From IMG/VR virus record IMGVR_UViG_3300025141_000482, positions 1 through 31,021 of that record: a DNA stretch of 31,021 bases. One strand, written 5' to 3'. Shown piece after piece: positions 1 through 7,422 of this stretch. This DNA comes from a virus. Position numbers and translations under genes: made by a program. The notes under the pieces were generated by a model. It worked only from the letters and a program-made list of their open reading frames with translations, was not told the origin of the DNA and did not search any database. Each line of letters starts with the position of its first letter. The first letter of the stretch is position 1.

Positions 1-443
1 GTGAAGTCCTGCGACACACAAACTCTCCACTGGTACACATCAAGCTTCGATACACCGCGGTCTTGCAAATATCTATAAACATCACGCGCATCAGGATCAG
101 ATAGATACTCCACAACTAGCTTCACGTCCTCAGGAAGCTCTGCAACTTCCTCTCTCTTCTCGTGTGCAAGAGGCAAAAGTGTGCCAGTGTTCGGAAAGAC
201 CTCCGTGCACTCCGAAGCAAACTTCGGTGCGTACTTTCGAAACAAAAAGTACACGTTCTTTCCGGAAAGACCGCAGACCCAACAATTGTACCAACCTGTG
301 TCGAGCGCAACATAGAGCTTCTTCTTTTTACTATCGTCACACGATGGACAACACAAGTGTAGGTTCGACTCACTCCGCTCGAGTTCGCCCTTGCCAAATG
401 CCCGGTCTAACAGCCTGGCTCTTCTAGACTTCTCCAGATCCAC
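1..443 (-). CDS. DNA primase, N-terminal part (T4 gp61-like), cut by window edge
   Basis: Read from a GTG at 443-441, the frame stays open for 147 codons to the window edge, so only the N-terminus is present. A zinc-ribbon is visible: Cys32-x2-Cys35 (CPSC), then Cys54-x2-Cys57 (CWVC), separated by a short beta hairpin, as in the DNA-binding domain of phage primases of the gp61/DnaG type. Residues 112-135 (EYLSDPDARDVYRYLQDRGV) resemble the helical 'YL..RG' linker that follows the finger in such primases. The GTG shares its G with the TAG stop of the resolvase gene (TAGTG), which suggests translational coupling; no close Shine-Dalgarno is seen. Such an enzyme makes RNA primers for lagging-strand synthesis with the replicative helicase. 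The Toprim catalytic domain would lie outside the window. A different zinc-finger replication protein is possible. Confidence 0.72.
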   Translation of the reverse strand, partial: MDLEKSRRARLLDRAFGKGELERSESNLHLCCPSCDDSKKKKLYVALDTGWYNCWVCGLSGKNVYFLFRKYAPKFASECTEVFPNTGTLLPLAHEKREEVAELPEDVKLVVEYLSDPDARDVYRYLQDRGVSKLDVYQWRVCVSQDF

Positions 444-1033
444 TATAGATTTGTATCATCGAGATCCTCAATTTTCAAAATATCAGCTCCCCACACCGCG
501 ACAACAAAAGCGTCAGCAATGTCGTAGCAGATGGGCTCAAATCGAGTCTCCCCCTTGTTCTTTCCCGATTTCATTATCTTGGTGGGCCACACGTAGCTTT
601 CCATCTCCTCTCGTGCCATCACCCACTTCAGCACCTGCTCCTTAGTGTTGAGGTCTGACTTTCTATCGAGAGAACATCCGACAGCCTTTCTAGTGGAGAC
701 AACGTTCGCCAGATGCAGAGGACATTCAAATTCGGACCTCGCGATGAAACTGATAATTCCGTTGAACCGATTGAGCTTGGCGATCGTGCCCGCAGAGGAC
801 ATTCTACTTCGAAAAGCCTGAAGCGACTCCTCCACCACAACAACATCGACATTGTGCTTGACAGCAACCCTCAAAAGTTCATTTCTGACCATGCAAGACT
901 TGGTGTAAAGCCCCTTTTCCTTCGACAAGGGTATTCCATAGGCTAGCACGACTCTGTCCCTCTGGGGTACCCCTGTGTCCACCAGACACACCCCCACATT
1001 CGATGTGGAAACGTCAAGACCCAATATTTTCAT
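443..1033 (-). CDS. RuvC-like Holliday junction resolvase
   Basis: This 196-residue protein has an RNase H/RuvC fold pattern: a first strand with Asp7 (KILGLDVSTSNVG), a second acidic pair Glu68-Glu69 in VVVVEES, and a C-terminal helix with Asp171 and Asp174 (YDIADAFVVAVWG). These fit the four metal-binding acidic positions of RuvC-family nucleases. The expected role is resolving branched DNA during replication, recombination and before packaging, a job done in T4 by the unrelated endonuclease VII. I chose the ATG at 1033, which overlaps the TGA of the upstream virion gene (ATGA); a TTG one codon earlier is less likely. The gene is coupled at both ends, to a tail protein gene and to the primase, so it is probably expressed from the late transcript. 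Family assignment is firm; exact substrate is inferred. Confidence 0.85.
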   Translation of the reverse strand: MKILGLDVSTSNVGVCLVDTGVPQRDRVVLAYGIPLSKEKGLYTKSCMVRNELLRVAVKHNVDVVVVEESLQAFRSRMSSAGTIAKLNRFNGIISFIARSEFECPLHLANVVSTRKAVGCSLDRKSDLNTKEQVLKWVMAREEMESYVWPTKIMKSGKNKGETRFEPICYDIADAFVVAVWGADILKIEDLDDTNL

Positions 1034-3525
1034 CAATAATCCATTCTGATCCTGAACGTGTACCTGTCGCCGTCCCTCTTGACGACGGGTTGTGCGAGAT
1101 TTGCGCGGCCAACAACGTTCAAATTCTCATCGTGGAGCTGGATGCCCGTCACGTAAACAAATGATTTTGCAGTCTCGCTCGGATAGTCGCTGGGAATGAG
1201 ATCTGTGTAGGAGGGATTAGAGGAAGAATTTATCACCCCCTTGTCGGCTGTGACGTTGATCTCCAGAACATGAATATTTCGCTGCCCCTCGAATGAGAGC
1301 TCCCAGGCGTCAGATCCGAACAGGGGCAAGTTAGGAGACTTGACAATAATAATGCCCTCCTCATAGACAACATTACCCACAGATGCCCAACTTGCATGTG
1401 CACTATTCGCGTCGGCACGATAGAGATTGCCGTACCCGTTGTCCCTGAGAGTTATCTGCACCCTGCCGTTAGTACCTGTCACTGACAGATCCTTTAATAC
1501 AACAGACTTGGGCTTGATCTGGTCTCCGTAGAACATGTTCGAAACGTCGAAGAAGATCACCTCGTTCGAGCTGGGGTCTTTTGTTCTCTGTAAAATTGTG
1601 AGAATATTGCCGGGCGAGACACCTGGATCTTCCGGTGTTGGGCCAATAAGTGGGACAAACAACCCATCAGGGTACTTAGTCACATTGTCTGATGGATCGT
1701 CTGCTTTGGGCAGAGAAGCCGTGCTGACAAGATTGTTAAGTGTAATTGTTGAGAGATCAATCGCACCAAAATCGTTCCGGAATCGATCGAGTACAGACCC
1801 GCTCTTTGATGTTGTCAGACCTCCTGAAAGAAGAAGTTGAAAATTGGGTGTGAACTTTCCGTTATCATTGGGAAGCACCGTGATATTACGCTTTCTATTG
1901 CTGCCCGACTCATAAATCCAGTAATTTGCTGTGCGTGCGGACGGAGTCGTATGAGTAATTCGTTTAGCTTCTAGACCAAACAGGCGCGGGTAAAAACCTC
2001 TAACAAATTCTCTAGAAAAATTCTCTAAATTCAGTTCGTGTCCGGCGATTCCAAACGACATTGCCACATTAAAGGGATCTTCTGTCGTTCCGGTGGCGTA
2101 GAAAAACGGTGTCTGATTGACGTACCGATTGTCAGTCGCCTTGGTAAAGAATGGAGGCACGTAAAAGAGCAACCCCTCATCAGCAGCTGTTCCTGAAAGT
2201 TCCGGCTGTGACCCGGTCACACCGGGCTGTGAAAAGTAGGGATTCAATTTGAACCCTTCCTTAGATGTCTCCAAACACTGCTCATTGTTTCGATAATTGT
2301 CGAAGATCTTGAGATCGTGAACCTCGGCATTCAGAGGATGGTTAAATTGAGCATCGGACGGGTCTTCTGTGATATTTGGATTGAACTCCATGACCCCAAA
2401 CTCTAGGTGTGCGCTAGGGTTAAAAAATCCCGCGATGGGTTTTGTATCAAAGTTGCTGCCCTCAAAAAAGTTTCCAATAAACAGCGCGTCGGAATCGTGA
2501 TATTCATCTGCTGTCTGGATCGGCTTCATGCAGGACGCGCTGGTGATCACAAATGTCCCTTGCTCTTTTCCGTCAATGACGAACGATCCCGTACCGTCCT
2601 GGACCGTCGTTCCACCCCATCTGATCGCGGTGTGGTGCCACGTATTTTTCTTAAGCGAATTATCTTTTGATACAAACAGAAATCCTGTATCAGTGGATAC
2701 GCTTGGAGCCGACACAGTGTTGCCCGAAATTTTGATCGAGCTGGGGGGTATCTCAGCGCTCGAACTCAACTGCAACAGAAGTCGATATCCGTCAGGCCTT
2801 CCATCCAGGCCCACCGAAGTTCCTGTCACTAAACTGATAGCGTAGGAGGACGACATGTGAAAAATAGTGCCTGGGCGAAACTCGTCAGACACCCTTTCAG
2901 TCGTGTAGCGAGGATTGATATAGAAATCGAACGTGAAGCTCGAACTAGGCGCGTAAAAGTTGGTATCCTCCAGCGCGACGGTGCCCGTGCCGGCCGGATA
3001 GATCATCACGCTTCCGGTGGGTAGATACGAACAGGTAACGAAGTTAAGCGTGTGGTAATTTGTGTACGACCACTGCAGTGTCGGATAAGCATAACGATAG
3101 AAAGGAAACAGCACGTCCTTAACGACCCGTTTTCGCTGAAAGTCTGGCGTCATTTTTACAGTGGGCTCGAATCTGATCACACTCTGTCGCTTCGAAAACA
3201 TAGCGGACGATGTGAGCGCATTGACCCCCGTCATGTATGCTAAAACAGCACCGTAACCATTCGTCGCTGATGATAACGTTTGGCGAACACCGCCCAGCAA
3301 ATTCTCTATCTGGGCATCATCGGAAGCGCTGGCGTTCAGGCCAACATCTTTGTAGACATCCTTAAATGTTGAAGAACCGTCGACGAACAAAGGAAGAGTG
3401 CCTGTGATGCCGGAAGTAATTCCGGCGGCGATGGCATTAGTGGATGCCGAAGAGAATGTTCTTCTTGGGTTCGCGAGAAGTGTGTATCTCTCGATGTTGT
3501 CCGGATTGATCTTTACGATCGACAT
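1033..3525 (-). CDS. Virion structural protein with LamG-like domain
   Basis: This 830-residue protein starts at an ATG 5 nt after a GAGG site. Residues about 185-415 read as a concanavalin A/LamG jelly roll: 'SFTFDFYINP', 'LKKNTWHHTAIRW', 'FVIDGKEQG', 'ALFIGN' and 'LNAEVHDLKIFDNYRNNEQ'. LamG folds usually bind glycans or act as protein contact modules. The C-terminal 200 residues are rich in beta strands. The last 35 residues (from GIQLHDENLNVV to TFRIRMDY) match the end of the upstream 434-residue protein, which makes the two genes partial paralogues or users of a common terminal module. No signal peptide or membrane segment is visible. It is probably a tail-surface or baseplate-associated protein; its position on the particle is unknown. 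It ends the structural cluster and overlaps the resolvase gene. Confidence 0.7.
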   Translation of the reverse strand: MSIVKINPDNIERYTLLANPRRTFSSASTNAIAAGITSGITGTLPLFVDGSSTFKDVYKDVGLNASASDDAQIENLLGGVRQTLSSATNGYGAVLAYMTGVNALTSSAMFSKRQSVIRFEPTVKMTPDFQRKRVVKDVLFPFYRYAYPTLQWSYTNYHTLNFVTCSYLPTGSVMIYPAGTGTVALEDTNFYAPSSSFTFDFYINPRYTTERVSDEFRPGTIFHMSSSYAISLVTGTSVGLDGRPDGYRLLLQLSSSAEIPPSSIKISGNTVSAPSVSTDTGFLFVSKDNSLKKNTWHHTAIRWGGTTVQDGTGSFVIDGKEQGTFVITSASCMKPIQTADEYHDSDALFIGNFFEGSNFDTKPIAGFFNPSAHLEFGVMEFNPNITEDPSDAQFNHPLNAEVHDLKIFDNYRNNEQCLETSKEGFKLNPYFSQPGVTGSQPELSGTAADEGLLFYVPPFFTKATDNRYVNQTPFFYATGTTEDPFNVAMSFGIAGHELNLENFSREFVRGFYPRLFGLEAKRITHTTPSARTANYWIYESGSNRKRNITVLPNDNGKFTPNFQLLLSGGLTTSKSGSVLDRFRNDFGAIDLSTITLNNLVSTASLPKADDPSDNVTKYPDGLFVPLIGPTPEDPGVSPGNILTILQRTKDPSSNEVIFFDVSNMFYGDQIKPKSVVLKDLSVTGTNGRVQITLRDNGYGNLYRADANSAHASWASVGNVVYEEGIIIVKSPNLPLFGSDAWELSFEGQRNIHVLEINVTADKGVINSSSNPSYTDLIPSDYPSETAKSFVYVTGIQLHDENLNVVGRANLAQPVVKRDGDRYTFRIRMDY

Positions 3526-3555
3526 TTGACCTCACGTTGCCCTCTCGATTCCAGG

Positions 3556-4860
3556 CTAGAAATCCAATCGGATCCGGAACGTGATGTCCTTCTCATCATT
3601 CTTCTCGATTGGTCTAGACACCTTGGCCACCGCCAGCAGATTGCCGAACTCGTCGTGCAGTCCCACCGTCGTCGGCATTGTGAACGTCCTCTGAACGTCC
3701 TCCTGGCCGCTGTCGATCGCGCGGATTCGACCGTCGGAATCCACGAAAGTCGGATTGGTGGAATAATTGAACTCGTCCGCGGTAGCCCGACAGAAAATCA
3801 GGGTGGAGTTGATGTTGGTGTTGTTCTGGAAGGTAGCCGCGGTCAGAGATCCTGATTGGAACCTGGTGGAGGCGATGTGGTCGATGATGTCGTCCATGGA
3901 GGCGGACACCATGAAATCAGGAATGAACTTAGCGTTCGGATTTCCGACGTTGTTGGCGTACGATCCGCCACCCATCACAGTTTTACCCGCAGCGATGGAG
4001 GGGCCGCCGGTGCTGTAGGGGTTGTAGGTCGAGGCCGCTTGCATAGCGTCAATGGTTCCCGACATCTTCTGGGACGCGGAGAAAATTAAGTTCATGTCGA
4101 GCACGACCGTGCCGTGGTCGTAGAAGATCAGGCCAGCTGTCTCGTCGGTGTTTGCGGCGTTCTTCACCTCGCCCACGGCGCCGCCGAACGTTCTGCGTTG
4201 ATTGGTGCTGGCACCGATGTCGGTGTAGATTGCTGACCCGGAAATCGATGTTAAGTTGAGATTTGCTCGACCGGCAGGAGGTAGACCATCCGAATGCCAC
4301 GCTCCCACGCTGGCACTCTGGTACAGCCTGATTGCGAACGTCTCTCGCTTGACAGCATCACGCGCGAAGAGACGCTTGAAAGAAAGAAAGAGCGCCTCGT
4401 TAATTCGGTTGGTCGGGGAGGTTGCCGGCGTCGAAGTGATCTGGAACGGTGTGTAAAAAGCCTGGTCGGCATCCCCCAAAAGGGTGGAGGCGTACTGCTT
4501 ATAAATATCGATCTTCTCGCGCATCATCAGGCTGTGGGACGGGAACAGAAGCTTTCCAGCGGAGTCCTCGCCCGTCTTGGAGTTCTGCACCGTGTTGCCG
4601 CTGTAGAACAGACCGACAGTTATGTCGAACATCGGATTCGCGGTCTGCAGAGTGAAGTCCTGGTCGTACACCGTCTGAAACAAGGAACTGGTCACCCCGG
4701 GGCCGATGCCGCCGGTCACAAAGACCTGGTACGCTCTCCTCGTCGAGGAGCCCGAGACGTCCTCCTGGATGATATCCACAAGCTGGTTCAACACTGACCG
4801 AGAGGGCTTGATGTCCTCGGGTGTGATTCTCTTAAAGCTTCCGCCAACTACTCTTGCCAT
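3556..4860 (-). CDS. Virion structural protein, 434 residues, shared C-terminal tail
   Basis: I do not recognise the main fold. The protein is a compact soluble chain without membrane segments; its beginning (RVVGGSFKRITPEDIKPSRS) and middle look like a self-assembling virion subunit. The final 40 residues, from TVGLHDEFGNLLAVAKVSRPI to the terminal ITFRIRLDF, match the end of the downstream 830-residue protein: LHDE, N-L-x-V, P-x-x-K-x-D and TFRIR-x-D-aromatic are shared. The stretch looks more GC-rich than the genes at 5632-14345, a visual impression that may reflect codon selection in an abundant particle protein. The start is an ATG at 4860 with purine-rich GAGAAGCGAG upstream. Its place in the tail operon suggests a tail or baseplate-periphery component. 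Confidence 0.6.
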   Translation of the reverse strand: MARVVGGSFKRITPEDIKPSRSVLNQLVDIIQEDVSGSSTRRAYQVFVTGGIGPGVTSSLFQTVYDQDFTLQTANPMFDITVGLFYSGNTVQNSKTGEDSAGKLLFPSHSLMMREKIDIYKQYASTLLGDADQAFYTPFQITSTPATSPTNRINEALFLSFKRLFARDAVKRETFAIRLYQSASVGAWHSDGLPPAGRANLNLTSISGSAIYTDIGASTNQRRTFGGAVGEVKNAANTDETAGLIFYDHGTVVLDMNLIFSASQKMSGTIDAMQAASTYNPYSTGGPSIAAGKTVMGGGSYANNVGNPNAKFIPDFMVSASMDDIIDHIASTRFQSGSLTAATFQNNTNINSTLIFCRATADEFNYSTNPTFVDSDGRIRAIDSGQEDVQRTFTMPTTVGLHDEFGNLLAVAKVSRPIEKNDEKDITFRIRLDF

Positions 4861-4874
4861 GATTTACTCGCTTC

Positions 4875-5573
4875 TCACTTGCTAATTTTAACGTTGAACT
4901 CTTTGCGCAAGCCCGATTGATCACCGACTACTGCGACCACACTGTTGATTGTTGAGCCGTCACCGTAGACATTGAACGTCGTATCGTCCAAACCCGGCTG
5001 CGTCGCCAGAGTGAACGATGCCTTAGCGCCATTCTTGGTTGTGGTCTCAGATCTGACTATATTGTAACTAGCGATCCTGGTCATGGACTCCACCTGGAGC
5101 GCAGACTTGCCCTGAATTGTCAGGAACCTGTCGGGCACAAACACCGTAAATGTCACGTCAGAGGTTCCGTCCGGAATTTTTGTCTCGGAATCAATTCGCT
5201 GCTCGACATTGATAATGTTCGATGTCGTCTGGTTGCGCGTAAAACTGATCTCATTGTCTGCCAAATTAGCAGATCCCACAATCGTCAGAGACGGCAGACG
5301 AATGATCGTCGGGTCGGGAAGTGTCAGCATTCTGTACTTGAGCGCCAGATTACCCTGAGTCTGGGCCTCGAAAATTGGCGTGTTTTTGGTGATCTTCTCC
5401 TTTCCCACCGTTCTACCGAACTTCTGAATGATGGTGTAGTCCACCTCGTCGTCGGCCAGAGAGAAGAAGGCGATCTTGAAGCTACCGTTGTTGTCCGCCA
5501 TTTTTTTACGTCCGGCGTCGGTCAGGACAGCGTCGATGATAATATTGTTAGTACTGTGGTCAAGGAAGCCCAT
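4875..5573 (-). CDS. Virion structural protein, 232 residues
   Basis: The function is not recognised beyond a virion role. The N-terminus contains 'IIIDAVLTDAGRKKMA' followed by 'GSFKIAFFSLADDEVDY', a pattern repeated at the N-terminus of the 329-residue protein at 14355-15344 (D-x-V-x-T-x-x-G, an A, a G, KI, then D). The rest is predicted beta-rich by eye ('VTFTVFVPDRFLTIQG', 'LPSLTIVGSAN'), ending in 'RKEFNVKISK'. The start is a clear ATG with GAGGAGA 8 nt upstream. This is the first gene after one of the three longer gaps, which carries the CTAAATATCA motif, so it may open a transcription unit that continues through the 434- and 830-residue proteins, the resolvase and the primase. Confidence 0.6.
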   Translation of the reverse strand: MGFLDHSTNNIIIDAVLTDAGRKKMADNNGSFKIAFFSLADDEVDYTIIQKFGRTVGKEKITKNTPIFEAQTQGNLALKYRMLTLPDPTIIRLPSLTIVGSANLADNEISFTRNQTTSNIINVEQRIDSETKIPDGTSDVTFTVFVPDRFLTIQGKSALQVESMTRIASYNIVRSETTTKNGAKASFTLATQPGLDDTTFNVYGDGSTINSVVAVVGDQSGLRKEFNVKISK

Positions 5574-5615
5574 AATTATTTCTCCTCATTTTGGTGCAAT
5601 CTTACACACCTACGT

Positions 5616-5625
5616 CTAAATATCA
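5616..5625 (-). promoter_or_regulatory. Shared intergenic motif TGATATTTAG, copy 1
   Basis: The coding strand reads TGATATTTAG, 6 nt after the stop of the 596-residue gene and 42 nt before the ATG of the 232-residue gene. The identical 10-mer occurs in the only two other gaps longer than 50 nt (15350-15359 and 28187-28196). It may be a phage late promoter element or a processing site. It does not match the classical T4 late sequence TATAAATA on the coding strand, so the function is inferred from position and recurrence only. Confidence 0.5.
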
Positions 5626-5631
5626 CCACAC

Positions 5632-7422
5632 TCATGTTTTCGTAAACTGGCGGTTGTCATTGACTTTAATCTCTGCAACAGTTGATTTCTGCAGGTCTAA
5701 ATTTAGCACGTGCATCTTGTAGATGCCCTGATTTCTGTCTGTTACCAGCACATCATCGTCGCGTCCAGAGCTGGTTCTTGCCTCCAGGGCATCGGGCGTG
5801 AAGTAGACGTCCATTCTGGTATGTCCGCTGTCGAATATCGCGTCCTGCGAGAAACTATCCACCGCGATGTTGTCGTCTAGATCCGGATCCACAAAAAAAT
5901 TGGGATACTGCTTGGGGGCACCTGGTCGAGATATATTTTTTAGCGTAAGTCGGTTTCTCATCTTGTCGAATCCAACCTGTGTTTGTGATGAATAGCCTGA
6001 TGACAGTCCGTGCGCATCGACAGCGCAGACAGCATAAATAGCCGGCCTAGAGTCTCGATTGAACTTTTTATCTTCAAACATTGTCCAACCACCCACTTTT
6101 TTTATGATCAAGTCCTGCCTGATTGTTTCTGGGCGCAGAGTTCTTACCACCGAATCGTCAAAATCTATCTCACCAATGCATTGGAACGGTTCGTAGATGG
6201 AGAATCGCTTGAACACCTGAAAGAATTTTGTGTCCCTCGATCTTCCGGACGGAAACTGCCACGTGATGATGAGACCCCGTCCTCGGTTGTAATTGAACTT
6301 ATGGAACACCCCGTTGGGAGAGTCCGGAGGCTCAAACTCCTCTGTCAAAACGGCCACTGATTTTGAGGGTCTGGACGCAATCAGTGTCGCGATTCGGTAA
6401 TTTCTCCCTTCCTCGAACGGTTCCCTTGAGGCAACCACCGCATCGACTCGGTAAACCGTGCGCACCGAGTAGAAGTACTTGGATCCATACACAACTTGAC
6501 TGTCAAGATATCTTATATTATCCCTACCCTCGATCGGAAACACACGTGTCGACACCATTCTACCCGAAGGTGCCAGTTGTTTTCTAATCAGGAGATACCC
6601 CACAGTCTGCGCTCCTACAATTTGTGGTGTCAAATTGAGCTCCGGCTCCGGGCTAGTGTCAGGCATTGGTATAAAGGTTGGCTCCAGATCAGCTTCTGTG
6701 AGAACAGATGAATTTGCTCGAGGTTTAAAGTTGTCCGCAATCAACTGCGCCTTTTTTTGGATCTCAAACTTACTCAAGGGCGACACATCGTCTGCTCCCT
6801 GGACGGTGATGTCAAGAACTCGCTTATTGACAAGAGAGTTTAAAGAGAGCTGGGCGGCTGTGTCGAACATCGTTGCTGTGCTTTGTTTTGGGCGAAAATT
6901 CACCTTAAGGTCTTTGGCATTAAGGTAAGGCGTTATCAAGGACTGAATCATGCCCCTCTTCACGCCCAATAAATTTGCGATCGTCTTGGTCTGGTCTGAA
7001 GCAGAAAAGTCTATCTCTAACACTGCGCTCAGACTCTTGATCTTATCAGAAATTCGCGCAGACGCATCCGGATCGCTCTCACGAAACGCAGCGAACGCAT
7101 CATTGGTAATACTCTCCTCGGATGAAACATCGTCTAAGTCAAAATCAATCAATTTTAAATTGTTTTTGGCATCACCAAGATTTCCCATTTCAATTATCTG
7201 AGCGGGTTTAAAATTCACATCATTATAGCGGGGAACCTCAGATTTTAACGTGCCGGCCTTGATCAATCTCTGCGTCTGATTAATTGTGGTCGCACCCGGA
7301 ACCCGAAGATCCCCCTCACCGTTGATCCTCTCATCCGGCGTGAAAAAATTGTAGACGAACTCCGCCCTAATGTCTACCGGATCTGGAACGTCGACTATTG
7401 TGAACTGTCTACTTTGTTTCAT
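5632..7422 (-). CDS. Virion protein with fibronectin type III-like modules (596 residues)
   Basis: Residues about 1-245 are mixed helix and linker without a recognised fold. Residues about 255-350 and 362-485 each look like a fibronectin type III-like beta sandwich. The second is clearest: 'EPPDSPNG', 'GLIITWQFP', 'FFQVFKR', 'WTMFED', then 'AIYAVCAVDAHGLSSGYS', with the W and Y..AVDA positions typical of Fn3. Fn3-type modules on phage tails are usually weak surface-binding or spacer units. The start ATG overlaps the TGA of the 1282-residue gene (ATGA), so the two are translationally coupled. The 1020-residue protein two genes upstream carries related modules. Tail or fibre location is inferred from context. 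The Fn3 call rests on pattern reading and needs a profile search. Confidence 0.62.
   Translation of the reverse strand: MKQSRQFTIVDVPDPVDIRAEFVYNFFTPDERINGEGDLRVPGATTINQTQRLIKAGTLKSEVPRYNDVNFKPAQIIEMGNLGDAKNNLKLIDFDLDDVSSEESITNDAFAAFRESDPDASARISDKIKSLSAVLEIDFSASDQTKTIANLLGVKRGMIQSLITPYLNAKDLKVNFRPKQSTATMFDTAAQLSLNSLVNKRVLDITVQGADDVSPLSKFEIQKKAQLIADNFKPRANSSVLTEADLEPTFIPMPDTSPEPELNLTPQIVGAQTVGYLLIRKQLAPSGRMVSTRVFPIEGRDNIRYLDSQVVYGSKYFYSVRTVYRVDAVVASREPFEEGRNYRIATLIASRPSKSVAVLTEEFEPPDSPNGVFHKFNYNRGRGLIITWQFPSGRSRDTKFFQVFKRFSIYEPFQCIGEIDFDDSVVRTLRPETIRQDLIIKKVGGWTMFEDKKFNRDSRPAIYAVCAVDAHGLSSGYSSQTQVGFDKMRNRLTLKNISRPGAPKQYPNFFVDPDLDDNIAVDSFSQDAIFDSGHTRMDVYFTPDALEARTSSGRDDDVLVTDRNQGIYKMHVLNLDLQKSTVAEIKVNDNRQFTKT

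Noticed and set aside
122-397. 91-residue reading frame on the minus strand at the left end
   Set aside because: It overlaps the primase frame, which carries a zinc ribbon and extends open to the edge; the alternative is an Arg/Ser/Thr-rich shadow frame with no recognisable features.
4500-4507. Exact TATAAATA on the + strand, like a T4 late promoter
   Set aside because: It lies inside the 434-residue gene and points against the direction of all genes; one or so such 8-mer is expected by chance in a window of this size.
4294-4797. 167-residue + strand reading frame antisense to the 434-residue gene
   Set aside because: Its composition (His, Arg, Gly, Leu rich) is that of a shadow frame in a GC-rich gene, with no domain and no ribosome site.
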